A stretch of 64,000 bases of DNA from Candidatus Frackibacter sp. WG13 (GTDB lineage: Bacteria > Bacillota > Halanaerobiia > Halobacteroidales > Acetohalobiaceae): contig NZ_FOTT01000011.1 of NCBI RefSeq assembly GCF_900114655.1, forward strand, positions 1-64,000. Reading direction: 5' to 3'. The notes under the pieces were generated by a model, which had not been told where the DNA came from, did no database searches, and saw only the letters and a program-made list of their open reading frames with translations. Shown one piece after another: positions 50,768 to 59,645 of the stretch. Position numbers and translations under genes: made by a program. Each line of letters starts with the position of its first letter. Position 1 is the first letter of the stretch.

Positions 50768-52177
50768 ATGACAAATACAGAAAAATTCAATGACTTTAAT
50801 TATATTACTGATGGTCCCATATTGAAAGCAATTTTGAAGTTAGCATTACCTATAATGGCTAGTCAATTATTACAGACACTGTATAACTTAGTTGATACTT
50901 TATGGGTAGGAAAAGTAGGGGCGGAGGCAGTGGCTGCTATTTCAATAAGTTTTCCTTTAGTATTTTTAATGATAGCAATAGGGGTTGGATTAACTATTGC
51001 GGGTACGGCTATAATTGCTCAATATAAAGGTGCAAATAATTATGACCAAATTCATAGGGTTTTAGGTCAATTATTTCTCTTTGTAGAAGTTATTTCAATC
51101 GTTATTGGTATTATAGGTTTTTTATTAGCTGAAAAGATGATTGTTTTAATGGGGGCTGAACCTGCAATCATTAACGAAGCAGCTGGTTATTTAAAGATAA
51201 TCTTTGCTGGAATGCCTTTTATGTTTGGTTTCTTTATCTTTTCTTCTACATTAAGGGGTATAGGAGACACAGTTACTCCAGCAATTATGATGGTGGTTTC
51301 TGTTATATTAAATATAATCTTAGATCCTTTATTGATTTTTGGTGTTGGGTTCTTTCCTGAATTAGGAGTCCAAGGTGCAGCTGTTGCTACAATCTTTTCA
51401 CGAACAGTAGTGACTATTTATGCTCTAGTCTTATTAGTACGAGGTATAAAAGGCTTAAAATTAAAATTGAAGTATATGGTTCCAGATTTAGAGATAATTA
51501 AAATGATAATTAAAGTTGGGATTCCTTCTTCAGTAGAACAGTCAATGGTAGCACTAGGTCAATTATTTATGACAAATTTAGTTGCTTCTTTTGGTACAAT
51601 GACCTTAGCAGCATACGGGATTGTTAATCGAGTTATAAATTTACCTATCATTCTTGCTTTTGGAATCTCAGCGGCATCTACTACTATGGTAGGGCAGAAT
51701 ATTGGTGCTGATAAAGAAGAGCGAGCAGAAAAGACATCATTTATAAGTATAAGTACAGCATTTATTGGATTGACATTAATTGGATTAATCTTAGTAATAA
51801 GTCCAGAAATGATAATTAGTATCTTTAATAAGGAACCAGAAGTATTGAAATTTGGAACAGAGTTTTTAAGGATAGTGGGGCTAACTGTTGGTTTTACTGG
51901 GGTTATGTATGTAGGTAATGGTGTCTTTAAAGGTGCTGGGAGAACGATTCCACCGATGATTATTTCTAGTTTAACATTGTGGGTTTTTAGATTAATATTA
52001 GCCTATATTCTCATTTATACATTTAAGTGGCAGCAGTTTGGTTTATGGTGGGCAGTTGCTATTTCGAATATAGTTGGTGCTTTAATAGGTGTCACTTGGC
52101 TTAAGGTTACAGATTGGAGTGACAAAATCGTCGATGATAGAATGATAGAACCAGAATTAGTTTCTGATAATGAATGA
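50768..52177 (+). CDS. MATE-family efflux transporter
   Basis: The protein has 469 residues with 12 membrane helices in two related halves. Each half has the family pattern (LALPIMASQLLQTLYNLVDT and VGIPSSVEQSMVALGQLFMT). It exports cationic drugs or metabolites using sodium or protons. It follows its TetR regulator in the same operon. Confidence 0.93.
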   Translation: MTNTEKFNDFNYITDGPILKAILKLALPIMASQLLQTLYNLVDTLWVGKVGAEAVAAISISFPLVFLMIAIGVGLTIAGTAIIAQYKGANNYDQIHRVLGQLFLFVEVISIVIGIIGFLLAEKMIVLMGAEPAIINEAAGYLKIIFAGMPFMFGFFIFSSTLRGIGDTVTPAIMMVVSVILNIILDPLLIFGVGFFPELGVQGAAVATIFSRTVVTIYALVLLVRGIKGLKLKLKYMVPDLEIIKMIIKVGIPSSVEQSMVALGQLFMTNLVASFGTMTLAAYGIVNRVINLPIILAFGISAASTTMVGQNIGADKEERAEKTSFISISTAFIGLTLIGLILVISPEMIISIFNKEPEVLKFGTEFLRIVGLTVGFTGVMYVGNGVFKGAGRTIPPMIISSLTLWVFRLILAYILIYTFKWQQFGLWWAVAISNIVGALIGVTWLKVTDWSDKIVDDRMIEPELVSDNE

Positions 52178-52250
52178 CTTTTAAAATAAAGAAGAATGAT
52201 GTTAAAGTTAAACTTATAAACTATAAACTCTTAGAAAGGAGGTGAACGTG

Positions 52251-52970
52251 ATGAAGAGTAAGATTGCTGAAGCTATCAACTTAAAGACTTCACCCGTGGC
52301 TGTATTATGGACTGACCAGAAGCCAGAAGATGCTTTACAATTTAAAGAAGGTAGATGGGGCTGTGTTATTGCTATGTTAAACAAAGCAGCCCAAGGGAAG
52401 ACGGCTGTGTTTGATGAGAAGACTCATGGCTGTCAAGGTGGAGCAACTGGCCTTGGTTTTAAGAAGTATGAGGAGGGTTATATTGAATACTTCCTTTCTA
52501 CAGGAGAAAATATAGAAAAGGAAGGCGAGTTTTATAAGCAGTCTCCAGAATATGCGAAGGACTTTGTTAATAGTCTTCCTGATATTACTACTCCTACAAA
52601 GTATGTTGTTTTGAAGCCACTAGATAAAGTAACTGAAGATGAAGAACCAAAAGTAATAGTGTTTTTAGTAAATGCTGATCAAATTTCTGGTTTAACATTC
52701 TTTGCTAATTATGACCAACCGACTCAAGATAACGTAACTACCTTTTTTGGAGCAGGTTGTCACAGTACTATACTTCAACCAATTGAACAATCTAAATCAG
52801 ATACTCCTAAAGCGCTTATCGGTTTAACAGATCCTTCGGCAAGAAAATTTGTTGATAAGAATATATTATCATTTAGTATCCCTTATGAACGCTTTTTAGA
52901 GATGGAGGATAATGTAGAAGAAAGTTTCTTAACTAAAGAAACTTGGGCGCCGATTAAAGATAGAATATAA
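52251..52970 (+). CDS. DUF169-family protein
   Basis: The protein is about 239 residues. Typical DUF169 features: SPVAVLWTDQKPEDALQF near the start, GRWGCVIAMLN, THGCQGGATGLGF and FGAGCHSTI with conserved Cys. The conserved Cys pattern suggests a bound cofactor or metal. Function unknown. AAAGGAGGTG lies 6 bases before the ATG at 52251. The gene stands alone, with a terminator at 53035-53064. Confidence 0.85.
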   Translation: MKSKIAEAINLKTSPVAVLWTDQKPEDALQFKEGRWGCVIAMLNKAAQGKTAVFDEKTHGCQGGATGLGFKKYEEGYIEYFLSTGENIEKEGEFYKQSPEYAKDFVNSLPDITTPTKYVVLKPLDKVTEDEEPKVIVFLVNADQISGLTFFANYDQPTQDNVTTFFGAGCHSTILQPIEQSKSDTPKALIGLTDPSARKFVDKNILSFSIPYERFLEMEDNVEESFLTKETWAPIKDRI

Positions 52971-53034
52971 ATAAAGGCTGAGAGAGTTTTATAATTCAAA
53001 GAATTTTAATTTAAAAAACTTTAATTAGTCTATT

Positions 53035-53064
53035 GATATACCTTAATAAGGTATATCTTTTTTT
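53035..53064 (+). terminator. Terminator after the DUF169 gene
   Basis: GATATACCTT (53035-53044) pairs with AAGGTATATC (53048-53057), followed by seven T. Confidence 0.85.
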
Positions 53065-53080
53065 ATAATATAAGGTTCTT

Positions 53081-53143
53081 GCATAATTAATTGCTGACGC
53101 CCAAAAATTCCGCTTTTAAGTGGCTTACATCAATTAATTATGC
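53081..53143. repeat. Unexplained 13-bp inverted repeat with 37-base spacer
   Basis: GCATAATTAATTG (53081-53093) is repeated inverted at 53131-53143 without mismatch. The spacer is more GC-rich than its surroundings. It could be a small mobile-element relic or a structured RNA. Confidence 0.5.
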
Positions 53144-53288
53144 TCTAATTTTGATTATGAAATTCGCTTAATATAAATAATTTTAGATTTTAATAATATT
53201 TTGATCTTATGTGAATAATAAATTAGTAATATTGATTACACAGAGGAGAAATTAACTATTTAAAATAATGACGAAGGAGGTATTAAGT

Positions 53289-54215
53289 TTGAAAAAGATA
53301 ATAATATTTATTTTAATCTTTTGTTTTGTACTTACTTCTACAGGGTTAGCAATAGATTCTGAACTTAATTGTGATTGCCAAGAATATAGAAAATTATCAT
53401 TACAAGAACCGAGATTAAAAGGAAACGATGTGTTAGAATTACAAAAAGAATTGAAAGATTTAGGGTTTTATGAAGATGAATTAACTTCAATCTACGATTG
53501 GAATACCTATCTTGCTGTTAAGGAGTTTCAAAAGGAGAGAGGTTTATCGGTAACAGGTAAGGCTGAAAAACATCTATGGCTAGAGTTAGCTAAAGCTTTA
53601 GGGAAAAAACCAACTACAATTCAAGTTGATAAAAAGAGTCCACCAGAAGGAGAGGTTTTAATTGTAGTAGATGGTTATGCTCGACAATTAATAGTATATG
53701 TAGATGGAGAAAAATATCAAACATTTCCCGTAGCTATCGGTAAGCCATCGACTAAATCTCCAGTAGGTGAGTGGACAGTAATCAGTAAGAATGTTCGTCG
53801 TGGTGGTGCATTAGGAGTTAGATGGATAAGATTAAATGTGCCTTGGGGGAATTACGGAATTCATGGTACTAATCAACCAGGTTCTATTGGTAGAGCGGCT
53901 AGTAAAGGGTGTATCAGAATGTTTAATCGTGATGTTAAAGTTCTTTATCCTTGGGTTGAAGTAGGAACTAAAGTTAAAATTATTGGCAGAAGAGACCCCA
54001 TTGAGATAACTCATAATCTTCGTCCGCATCAAGCAGGCAAAGATGTATTATTATTACAAGAGAAATTGAGGGAATATGGGTTTAATGCTGGGCGAACGGA
54101 TGGCAGGTTTGGTGAACAGACTATAGAAGCTATAAAAGAGTTTAAATATATTTATGGATTACAAGATGATTTAATTGGTGATAAGAATACACTTTATATT
54201 TTGGGGATAGAATAA
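53289..54215 (+). CDS. L,D-transpeptidase (YkuD) flanked by two peptidoglycan-binding domains
   Basis: The protein is about 308 residues. Signal peptide (IIIFILIFCFVLTSTGLA); PG_binding_1 domain (about 45-105, VLELQKELKDLGFYED); YkuD domain with IHGTNQPGSIGRAASKGCIR holding the catalytic His and Cys; a second PG_binding_1 domain at the end (VLLLQEKLREYGFNAGRTDG). It would make 3-3 cross-links or anchor proteins in the wall. TTG at 53289 is 8 bases after AAGGAGG, while the ATG at 53268 precedes that site. Confidence 0.92.
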   Translation: MKKIIIFILIFCFVLTSTGLAIDSELNCDCQEYRKLSLQEPRLKGNDVLELQKELKDLGFYEDELTSIYDWNTYLAVKEFQKERGLSVTGKAEKHLWLELAKALGKKPTTIQVDKKSPPEGEVLIVVDGYARQLIVYVDGEKYQTFPVAIGKPSTKSPVGEWTVISKNVRRGGALGVRWIRLNVPWGNYGIHGTNQPGSIGRAASKGCIRMFNRDVKVLYPWVEVGTKVKIIGRRDPIEITHNLRPHQAGKDVLLLQEKLREYGFNAGRTDGRFGEQTIEAIKEFKYIYGLQDDLIGDKNTLYILGIE

Positions 54216-54333
54216 ATTGATAAAATTAAAAAAATAATTATCTATAGGCAGGATTTTAATTGCTAAGCAAGAATTTATCATAATAGTATAACGAGTTAGA
54301 CCTGTGCTATTTTCATTATTGGGGAGGGATAGA

Positions 54334-54564
54334 ATGATAAAATTATATCAATTTGAAACTTGTCCATTTTGTATAAAAGTAAGGAAAAAATTAGATGAAT
54401 TAAATTTAAATTATGAAACAGTAGAAGTATCTAGGGATAGAGCTAAACGCACTAAGATAAAAGAATTATCTGGTCAGATTAAGGTACCAGTATTAGAAGA
54501 TAGCGATGGAACAGTAGTCTATGATTCGAGTAGAATAGTTGAATATTTAGAAGATAATTATTAA
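54334..54564 (+). CDS. Glutaredoxin-like protein
   Basis: The protein is 76 residues. Thioredoxin fold with active-site CPFC (YQFETCPFCIKVRKKL), cis-Pro segment KVPVLED and C-terminal SSRIVEYLEDNY. It reduces disulfides or mixed thiols in the cytosol. Start at 54334 behind GGAGGGA. Terminator directly downstream. Confidence 0.92.
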   Translation: MIKLYQFETCPFCIKVRKKLDELNLNYETVEVSRDRAKRTKIKELSGQIKVPVLEDSDGTVVYDSSRIVEYLEDNY

Positions 54565-54571
54565 TTATAAA

Positions 54572-54603
54572 ACCCCAAGATTTAAATCTTGGGGTCATTT
54601 TTT
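54572..54603. terminator. Bidirectional terminator between glutaredoxin and tRNA genes
   Basis: A perfect palindrome (54572-54595, half-site ACCCCAAGATTT) has T-rich tails on both sides (CATTTTTT on +, TTTATAATT on -). It probably ends both the glutaredoxin and the tRNA transcripts. Confidence 0.85.
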
Positions 54604-54631
54604 AATATGTAGTTTAAATTCAAATATAAAA

Positions 54632-54708
54632 TGGTGGCGGCGCAGGGATTCGAACCCCGGACACTACGGGTATGAACCGTATGCTCTAGCCAACTGAGCT
54701 ACCCCGCC
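54632..54708 (-). tRNA. tRNA-Met, anticodon CAT (elongator type), CCA encoded
   Basis: On the - strand a cloverleaf starts GGCGGGGTAGCTCAG and ends CGCCGCCACCA. The D arm has GCTCAGTTGGCTAGAGC. Anticodon stem TACGG/CCGTA flanks loop TTCATAC with anticodon CAT. T arm CGGGG-TTCGAAT-CCCTG. Acceptor pairing fits except position 6-67, which is G-G. Similarity to bacterial elongator tRNA-Met is close; Ile2 (lysidine) tRNAs normally differ in the acceptor and anticodon stems. The TmcAL gene that acetylates this tRNA is 2 kb away. Confidence 0.95.
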
Positions 54709-55009
54709 AAGAAATATATTATTTTTATTGACTACAGTCATGTATTATAGTATATATTTAAGTATTAATCAATATTCATTATAAGACTATAAGGCCGATT
54801 AATTTATTTTATGATTGTCAAATTAGCTTTTATTAGCAAATACTTTAATTTATAAGAAGATTGAAATAGAAGTGTTTTTTGTATTTATGCAGGAAGAATC
54901 TTTTTTTTAAAAAAATAATATAAAAACAAGTATACTGTTTTAATGATGTAGATAATATAATAATATAATAACTTGAGTGGCAACAGGTTATTGGCTTGAG
55001 GTGATGGCA
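54709..55009. other. Intergenic region upstream of the patatin-like gene
   Basis: About 300 AT-rich bases with runs of A and T. I see no frame, strong hairpin or repeat. Confidence 0.4.
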
Positions 55010-55822
55010 GTGGAGAGGAATCCTAAAATCGGTTTAGCTTTAGGGGCAGGTTCAGCTAGAGGGGTAGCTCATATTGGAGTTTTAAAGGCATTAGAAGCGG
55101 AAGGAATTAATATAGATTATTTAGCGGGCACTAGTATTGGTAGTATGATAGGTAGCTTTTATGCTGTTGGTATGGATTTAAAACGTTTAGAGCAGTTATC
55201 ATATCAGATGGATTGGGATCTTGTAACTGATATAACTGTACCTAGGCAAGGCTTAATAGCTGGTAATAAAGTAAAAGAGTTTGTTCAGTTGTTGACTAAA
55301 AATAAAAAGTTTTCCGATTTAGATTTACCTTTTGCAGTAGTGGCTACAGATATTGAGAAGGGAGAAGAAGTGGTCATTACTGATGGGTTAGTTGCTGATG
55401 CTATTAGGGCAAGTATTTCTATTCCAGGTGTATATGTACCTTACCAAATTAAAGATAGACTATTAGTTGATGGAGCAGTTTTAAATCGGATTCCAGTCAA
55501 TGTAGTCAGGGAGTTTGGAGCAGATATTATTATTGGTGTTGATGTAAGCTATAATATTCACCGTGATAGTAAGGTAGGTAATATATTTGACATTATTACA
55601 AAGGCGATAGGAATTATGGAAGAACAGATAGTTAAGTATAGAGGAATAGATGCCGATGTGATAATTAGACCTGAAGTAGGGCATGTGCCTTCAACAGCTT
55701 TAGAGCAAGCAGAAGAATGTGTAGAAGCTGGCATTAAAGCTGCTAAGGCAGCAGTGCCAGAGATTAAAGAATTGATTGAAAGGTGGGAGGAGAATGGCGA
55801 GATTTCGAGTGATAAGGCTTAA
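55010..55822 (+). CDS. Patatin-like phospholipase (YlbK/RssA family)
   Basis: The protein is about 270 residues. Oxyanion loop GAGSARGVAHIG, nucleophile elbow GTSIG and catalytic Asp in LLVDGAVLNRIPV are all present, a Ser-Asp dyad. It would hydrolyse lipids or fatty esters at the membrane. GTG at 55010 is preferred, 6 bases after GAGGTG. It overlaps the next gene by 29 bases. The set ylbK-ylbL-ylbM is neighbouring in Bacillus too. Confidence 0.9.
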   Translation: MERNPKIGLALGAGSARGVAHIGVLKALEAEGINIDYLAGTSIGSMIGSFYAVGMDLKRLEQLSYQMDWDLVTDITVPRQGLIAGNKVKEFVQLLTKNKKFSDLDLPFAVVATDIEKGEEVVITDGLVADAIRASISIPGVYVPYQIKDRLLVDGAVLNRIPVNVVREFGADIIIGVDVSYNIHRDSKVGNIFDIITKAIGIMEEQIVKYRGIDADVIIRPEVGHVPSTALEQAEECVEAGIKAAKAAVPEIKELIERWEENGEISSDKA

Positions 55823-56810
55823 AAAAATAATGACAATCATTCTAATAATTTTTGTGGTAGTAACTTTGGCAGCGATTTGGCCTACTGATTATTACATAGA
55901 AGCTCCAGGAATAGCCAAAGAATTAGGACCGTTGGTGACAGTAGAAGATGGACATCAGGACAGGATTAAAGGTAAGTTTAGATTAACTGCGGTTTCTTTA
56001 GAGCCAGCTAGTGTATTAGAGTATTATTATGTTTCTTTGACTAAACCTAAAGGGTTAGCATTGACGCCTTTAAAACAACAGCTACCCTCAGGAGTAGACC
56101 CTAAAGAATACTTTGAGATGATGAAGGAAGTTATGAAAGAGAGTCAATTGAAAGCAAAGGCAGTTGCTTTGAAGCAAGCAGGATATGATCCAAAAATAAC
56201 TGGTGAAGGAGCAAAAATTGTTCAAGTCCTAGAAAAAAGTAATGCAAAAGGTAAGTTAAAGAAAGGAGATATTATTACCAAAATAGACGGTGAACCAGTA
56301 GAACTTTTAACTGAAGTAGTAAGTAAGATTAGGGATAGAGAGGTTGGAGATTGGGTAGAGGTTGTAGTCAAGAGAGGAGAGGAGACAAAAGAATATAAGA
56401 TTAAGACGAAGGAGATTGAAGAGAGCCCAGGAAAGCCTTCATTAGGAGTTTTGATTTCATCTTATAAGCGTTCCTATGAATTTCCAGTCGATATTGAAAT
56501 TGATTCCGGTGATATTGGTGGTCCGTCTGCAGGTATGATGTTTACGTTAGAAATATTAAATCACTTAACTGAAGAGGATTTGACCCATGGCAAAGATGTT
56601 GCTGGGACAGGTACAATTGCACTTGATGGAAAAGTAGGAGAGATTAGTGGAGTTAGTCAGAAGGTATTAGCTGCGGAGAAGGAAGGAGTAGATATCTTTT
56701 TAGCACCTAAGAATAATTATCAAAGAGCTAAAGAGACTGCTACTCAATTAAAGGTAGTTTCTGTAGAGAATATTGAAGATGCCATTAATTTTTTGAATTC
56801 TTTAGAATAA
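55794..56810 (+). CDS. ylbL: YlbL-family PDZ and Lon-like (S16) membrane protease
   Basis: The protein is about 338 residues. N-terminal membrane anchor (IMTIILIIFVVVTLAAIW); PDZ domain (about 130-215, KLKKGDIITKIDGEPV); C-terminal S16 protease domain with nucleophile Ser in DIGGPSAGMMFTLE and Lys in SGVSQKVLAAEKEG. It would degrade extracytoplasmic or membrane proteins. The ATG at 55794 follows GGAGGAG. The end overlaps the converging tmcAL gene by 26 bases. Confidence 0.92.
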   Translation: MARFRVIRLKKIMTIILIIFVVVTLAAIWPTDYYIEAPGIAKELGPLVTVEDGHQDRIKGKFRLTAVSLEPASVLEYYYVSLTKPKGLALTPLKQQLPSGVDPKEYFEMMKEVMKESQLKAKAVALKQAGYDPKITGEGAKIVQVLEKSNAKGKLKKGDIITKIDGEPVELLTEVVSKIRDREVGDWVEVVVKRGEETKEYKIKTKEIEESPGKPSLGVLISSYKRSYEFPVDIEIDSGDIGGPSAGMMFTLEILNHLTEEDLTHGKDVAGTGTIALDGKVGEISGVSQKVLAAEKEGVDIFLAPKNNYQRAKETATQLKVVSVENIEDAINFLNSLE

Positions 56811-58062
56811 TTGGTTGTTTATAATCTTGACCAGCATGGCGGTATTCTTTATTCATATAAGCTAAAGAATATATATCAGTAGCTTTAATATCATAAGCTA
56901 ACATCTTCTCTTTAAGAGAGTTAGGTTGATAGTTATTCTTGTAATGATTAGCAGTACGATTAACTACTGGTAATTCAGCTTTATCTTTCATTATTTTTAG
57001 TAAATCTTGTCCCTTTTCAGTAAAGCCTAAAATGCGTAAATACTGGGGACCGCCATTCTTATCAAACTCTTGAAGAAGACTCTTTTTTAAATCTAATAAA
57101 AGATGAATTAGTATTCTTTTAATTCGGGTTTGGGTAAAGCGTTTGGTCTTAATAAGAGAAATCAATTTACTTAAGGATGCTGTCTGATTGGCAGCATCTT
57201 TAATTCTATTTTCTAAGCCCCCGATAATGTCTTCGATTTTCTGCAATTGATTAGATGAAATACGGCGTAGTAGAGTAAGGATTGATAACTCAAAGTCGTT
57301 TAATGAAATAGGGCCTTTGTTCTGCATTAAACTTTCGTTCAAAATATTATATGAATGACTAGGAACTACATTATCTAGGTTTTGTAATTCTTTATTATTT
57401 AGAATTGCTTTACGAATAGCAGTAGCGCTAGTTATCTTACCTTTAATTTCTGTTTGATGATAATTAGCATCTTTTCGCTTGATAGTTAATGGCTGAATTG
57501 AACTTTCTGTTCTAATTAGGGCTTTAATATATTCAATGCCTAAGATATTATTTGGGTTATTAAGAATAGTTTTAAATTGTTTAGAGCTAGAACTATTTTT
57601 GAACTTAGTAAAATATTTTTGTAAAGCATTAGCCCTTGCTTCAGGGAAGGAGATTCCGGTTTGTAGTTCTTTTTGAATTAAGTTTGATAATTGGTCAGGT
57701 TCATAGGCTAATACTTCACTTATTTCTAATAACGGTTTAATACTGCCAATTTCACTGCCAAATACTATTTTGTTAACTATGCCAGTCTTATTTAGTAATT
57801 GAATACTACCATATGCAAAGTATTCAGCACTACGTAAAGCATAAGTAACTGGTAGTTCGATTATTAGGTCAACGCCATTTTTTAAAGCCATTTCAGTCCT
57901 AGTCCATTTATCTATAATAGCAGGTTCACCGCGTTGTACAAAGTTACCACTCATAATACAAACGACGTAATCAGCATTGCTAACTTCTATGCTTTTATTT
58001 AAATGATATAGATGTCCATTGTGAAAAGGATTATATTCAGTAATGAGGCCAACTACTTTCAT
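56785..58062 (-). CDS. tmcAL: TmcAL (YlbM), tRNA-Met cytidine acetate ligase
   Basis: The protein has 425 residues. N-terminal nucleotidyltransferase fold with GLITEYNPFHNGHLYHL (HxGH-type) and IMSGNFVQRGEPAIIDKW. The enzyme uses ATP and acetate to acetylate C34 of elongator tRNA-Met. A tRNA with this anticodon lies at 54632-54708. It converges on ylbL; upstream is a 500-base gap before pta. Length fits the family (about 400). Confidence 0.92.
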   Translation of the reverse strand: MKVVGLITEYNPFHNGHLYHLNKSIEVSNADYVVCIMSGNFVQRGEPAIIDKWTRTEMALKNGVDLIIELPVTYALRSAEYFAYGSIQLLNKTGIVNKIVFGSEIGSIKPLLEISEVLAYEPDQLSNLIQKELQTGISFPEARANALQKYFTKFKNSSSSKQFKTILNNPNNILGIEYIKALIRTESSIQPLTIKRKDANYHQTEIKGKITSATAIRKAILNNKELQNLDNVVPSHSYNILNESLMQNKGPISLNDFELSILTLLRRISSNQLQKIEDIIGGLENRIKDAANQTASLSKLISLIKTKRFTQTRIKRILIHLLLDLKKSLLQEFDKNGGPQYLRILGFTEKGQDLLKIMKDKAELPVVNRTANHYKNNYQPNSLKEKMLAYDIKATDIYSLAYMNKEYRHAGQDYKQPIILKNSKN

Positions 58063-58578
58063 GGATTATACCGACTCCTTAATTAATTTTAGTCCCAAAT
58101 AAAGGGATAGAAGAATAGAATAATAAGTAACTATTTATTTCTTTAATTGAATCATTATTTCCTTCTATAATGACCACTTTCTCCTATAATAAGATAGAAA
58201 TTTTGTATAAGATAAACATAGATTAATTTGTCCTTACATATTATTTATAATAAATATAATATTTTTTCTATTTTTTGCAGGAATAATCTATTTAATACAG
58301 AATATAGTTATGTAAGATGGTAAAATTTAATATTGATGGTATAATATTTTTGAAATTTAATTTTTAGTATTAAGTTTGGTGTTAAATTAATGATTTAATT
58401 ACAAGGCCCAGATTAGAAAGGAGGGATGAAGTCTTTATTACTCTTAATCTGAATTTTCAGAAAATTTAAAAATATTAATCCATAGATAGATATCATACCT
58501 TAAATTTAATAATTCATTCATATAATAAATTGCATTTTGATAATTAATTTTCATTTAAGAAAAAGGAGGAATTTAAAG
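58063..58578. other. Long leader between tmcAL and pta, with a tiny Leu-rich frame
   Basis: About 500 AT-rich bases. A TATAAT near 58339 may be a promoter for pta. After it, AAAGGAGGG precedes an 8-codon frame at 58426-58452, MKSLLLLI, inside a possible CAGATTA/TAATCTG stem. It may be a leader peptide or chance. I see nothing else. Confidence 0.35.
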
Positions 58579-59592
58579 ATGGGATTTGTTGAAGAAATTA
58601 GAACAAAGGCAGCAGAGGATAAGCAAACTATAGTGTTGCCAGAGGGTACAGAACCAAGAATGATTAAGGCTACACCTAAGATTTTAGAACAAGATATTGC
58701 TGACATTATTTTAGTTGGTGATGAAGTGGAGTTAAATCAGATAGCTGACGATGAAGGAGTAGATATTTCTGGAGCTGAGATAATCAATCCAGAAGAGTCA
58801 GATAAGCTAGATGATTTTGCTGATACTTTTTATGAGTTAAGAAAACATAAGGGGATTTCTAAAAAGGATGCTATAGAACAGATGAAGGATCCACTTTATT
58901 TTGGATCTATGTTAGTTAAGAAAGGGATAGCTGATGGTAAGGTTGCTGGAGCTTTAAATACTACAGCTAATGTATTACGTCCAGTAATCAGAATTATTGG
59001 TACATCAGATGATGTCTCTATAGTTTCTGGTTCTTTCTTAATGATTGTGCCAGACTGTGAATATGGTGCAGAGGGCAAAATGTTATTTGCCGATAGTGGA
59101 GTATTTCCAGAAGGTACTCCAGAGGAGCTAGCTGAATTAGCTATTTCTTCTGCCAATACTTTTGAAGTATTAACTGGAGAAGAGCCGATTGTTGCTATGT
59201 TATCATTCTCTACTAAGGGAAGTGCAGAGCACCCAATTGTAGAACGAATGAGAAAAGCAGCTGAAATCTGTAAAGAGAAAGCACCTAACTTACAAGTTGA
59301 TGGAGAGATGCAAGGAGACGCTGCTTTAGTACCTGAAATTGGAGCTAAGAAGGCGCCAGATAGTGATGTCGCAGGTAAGGCTAACGTTTTAATCTTCCCT
59401 GACTTGAACGCAGGTAATATTGCTTATAAGTTGGTTCAGAGATTAGCTAAGGCTGATGCTTTTGGACCGTTAATTCAGGGTAATGCTTTACCGGTTAATG
59501 ACTTATCAAGAGGATGTAGTGTAGAAGATATTGTTACTGTAAGTGCGATTACGGCAGTTCAGTCTCAGTTTAGAAAGTCACAAGAGGGCTAA
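58579..59592 (+). CDS. pta: Phosphate acetyltransferase
   Basis: The protein is about 337 residues, the size of the short, catalytic-only form. Family motifs: IVLPEGTEPRMIKA, GSMLVKKGIADGKVAGA, FADSGVFPEGTPEELAELA, AMLSFSTKGSAEHP and FPDLNAGNIAYKLVQR. It converts acetyl-CoA to acetyl phosphate. ATG at 58579 behind AAAGGAGGA. ackA follows 53 bases on, giving the acetate/ATP pathway. Confidence 0.95.
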   Translation: MGFVEEIRTKAAEDKQTIVLPEGTEPRMIKATPKILEQDIADIILVGDEVELNQIADDEGVDISGAEIINPEESDKLDDFADTFYELRKHKGISKKDAIEQMKDPLYFGSMLVKKGIADGKVAGALNTTANVLRPVIRIIGTSDDVSIVSGSFLMIVPDCEYGAEGKMLFADSGVFPEGTPEELAELAISSANTFEVLTGEEPIVAMLSFSTKGSAEHPIVERMRKAAEICKEKAPNLQVDGEMQGDAALVPEIGAKKAPDSDVAGKANVLIFPDLNAGNIAYKLVQRLAKADAFGPLIQGNALPVNDLSRGCSVEDIVTVSAITAVQSQFRKSQEG

Positions 59593-59645
59593 ATTGTGAA
59601 GAAGAATCTTTAAATAAATATTAAATTAATAAGGGGGCTAAATTT

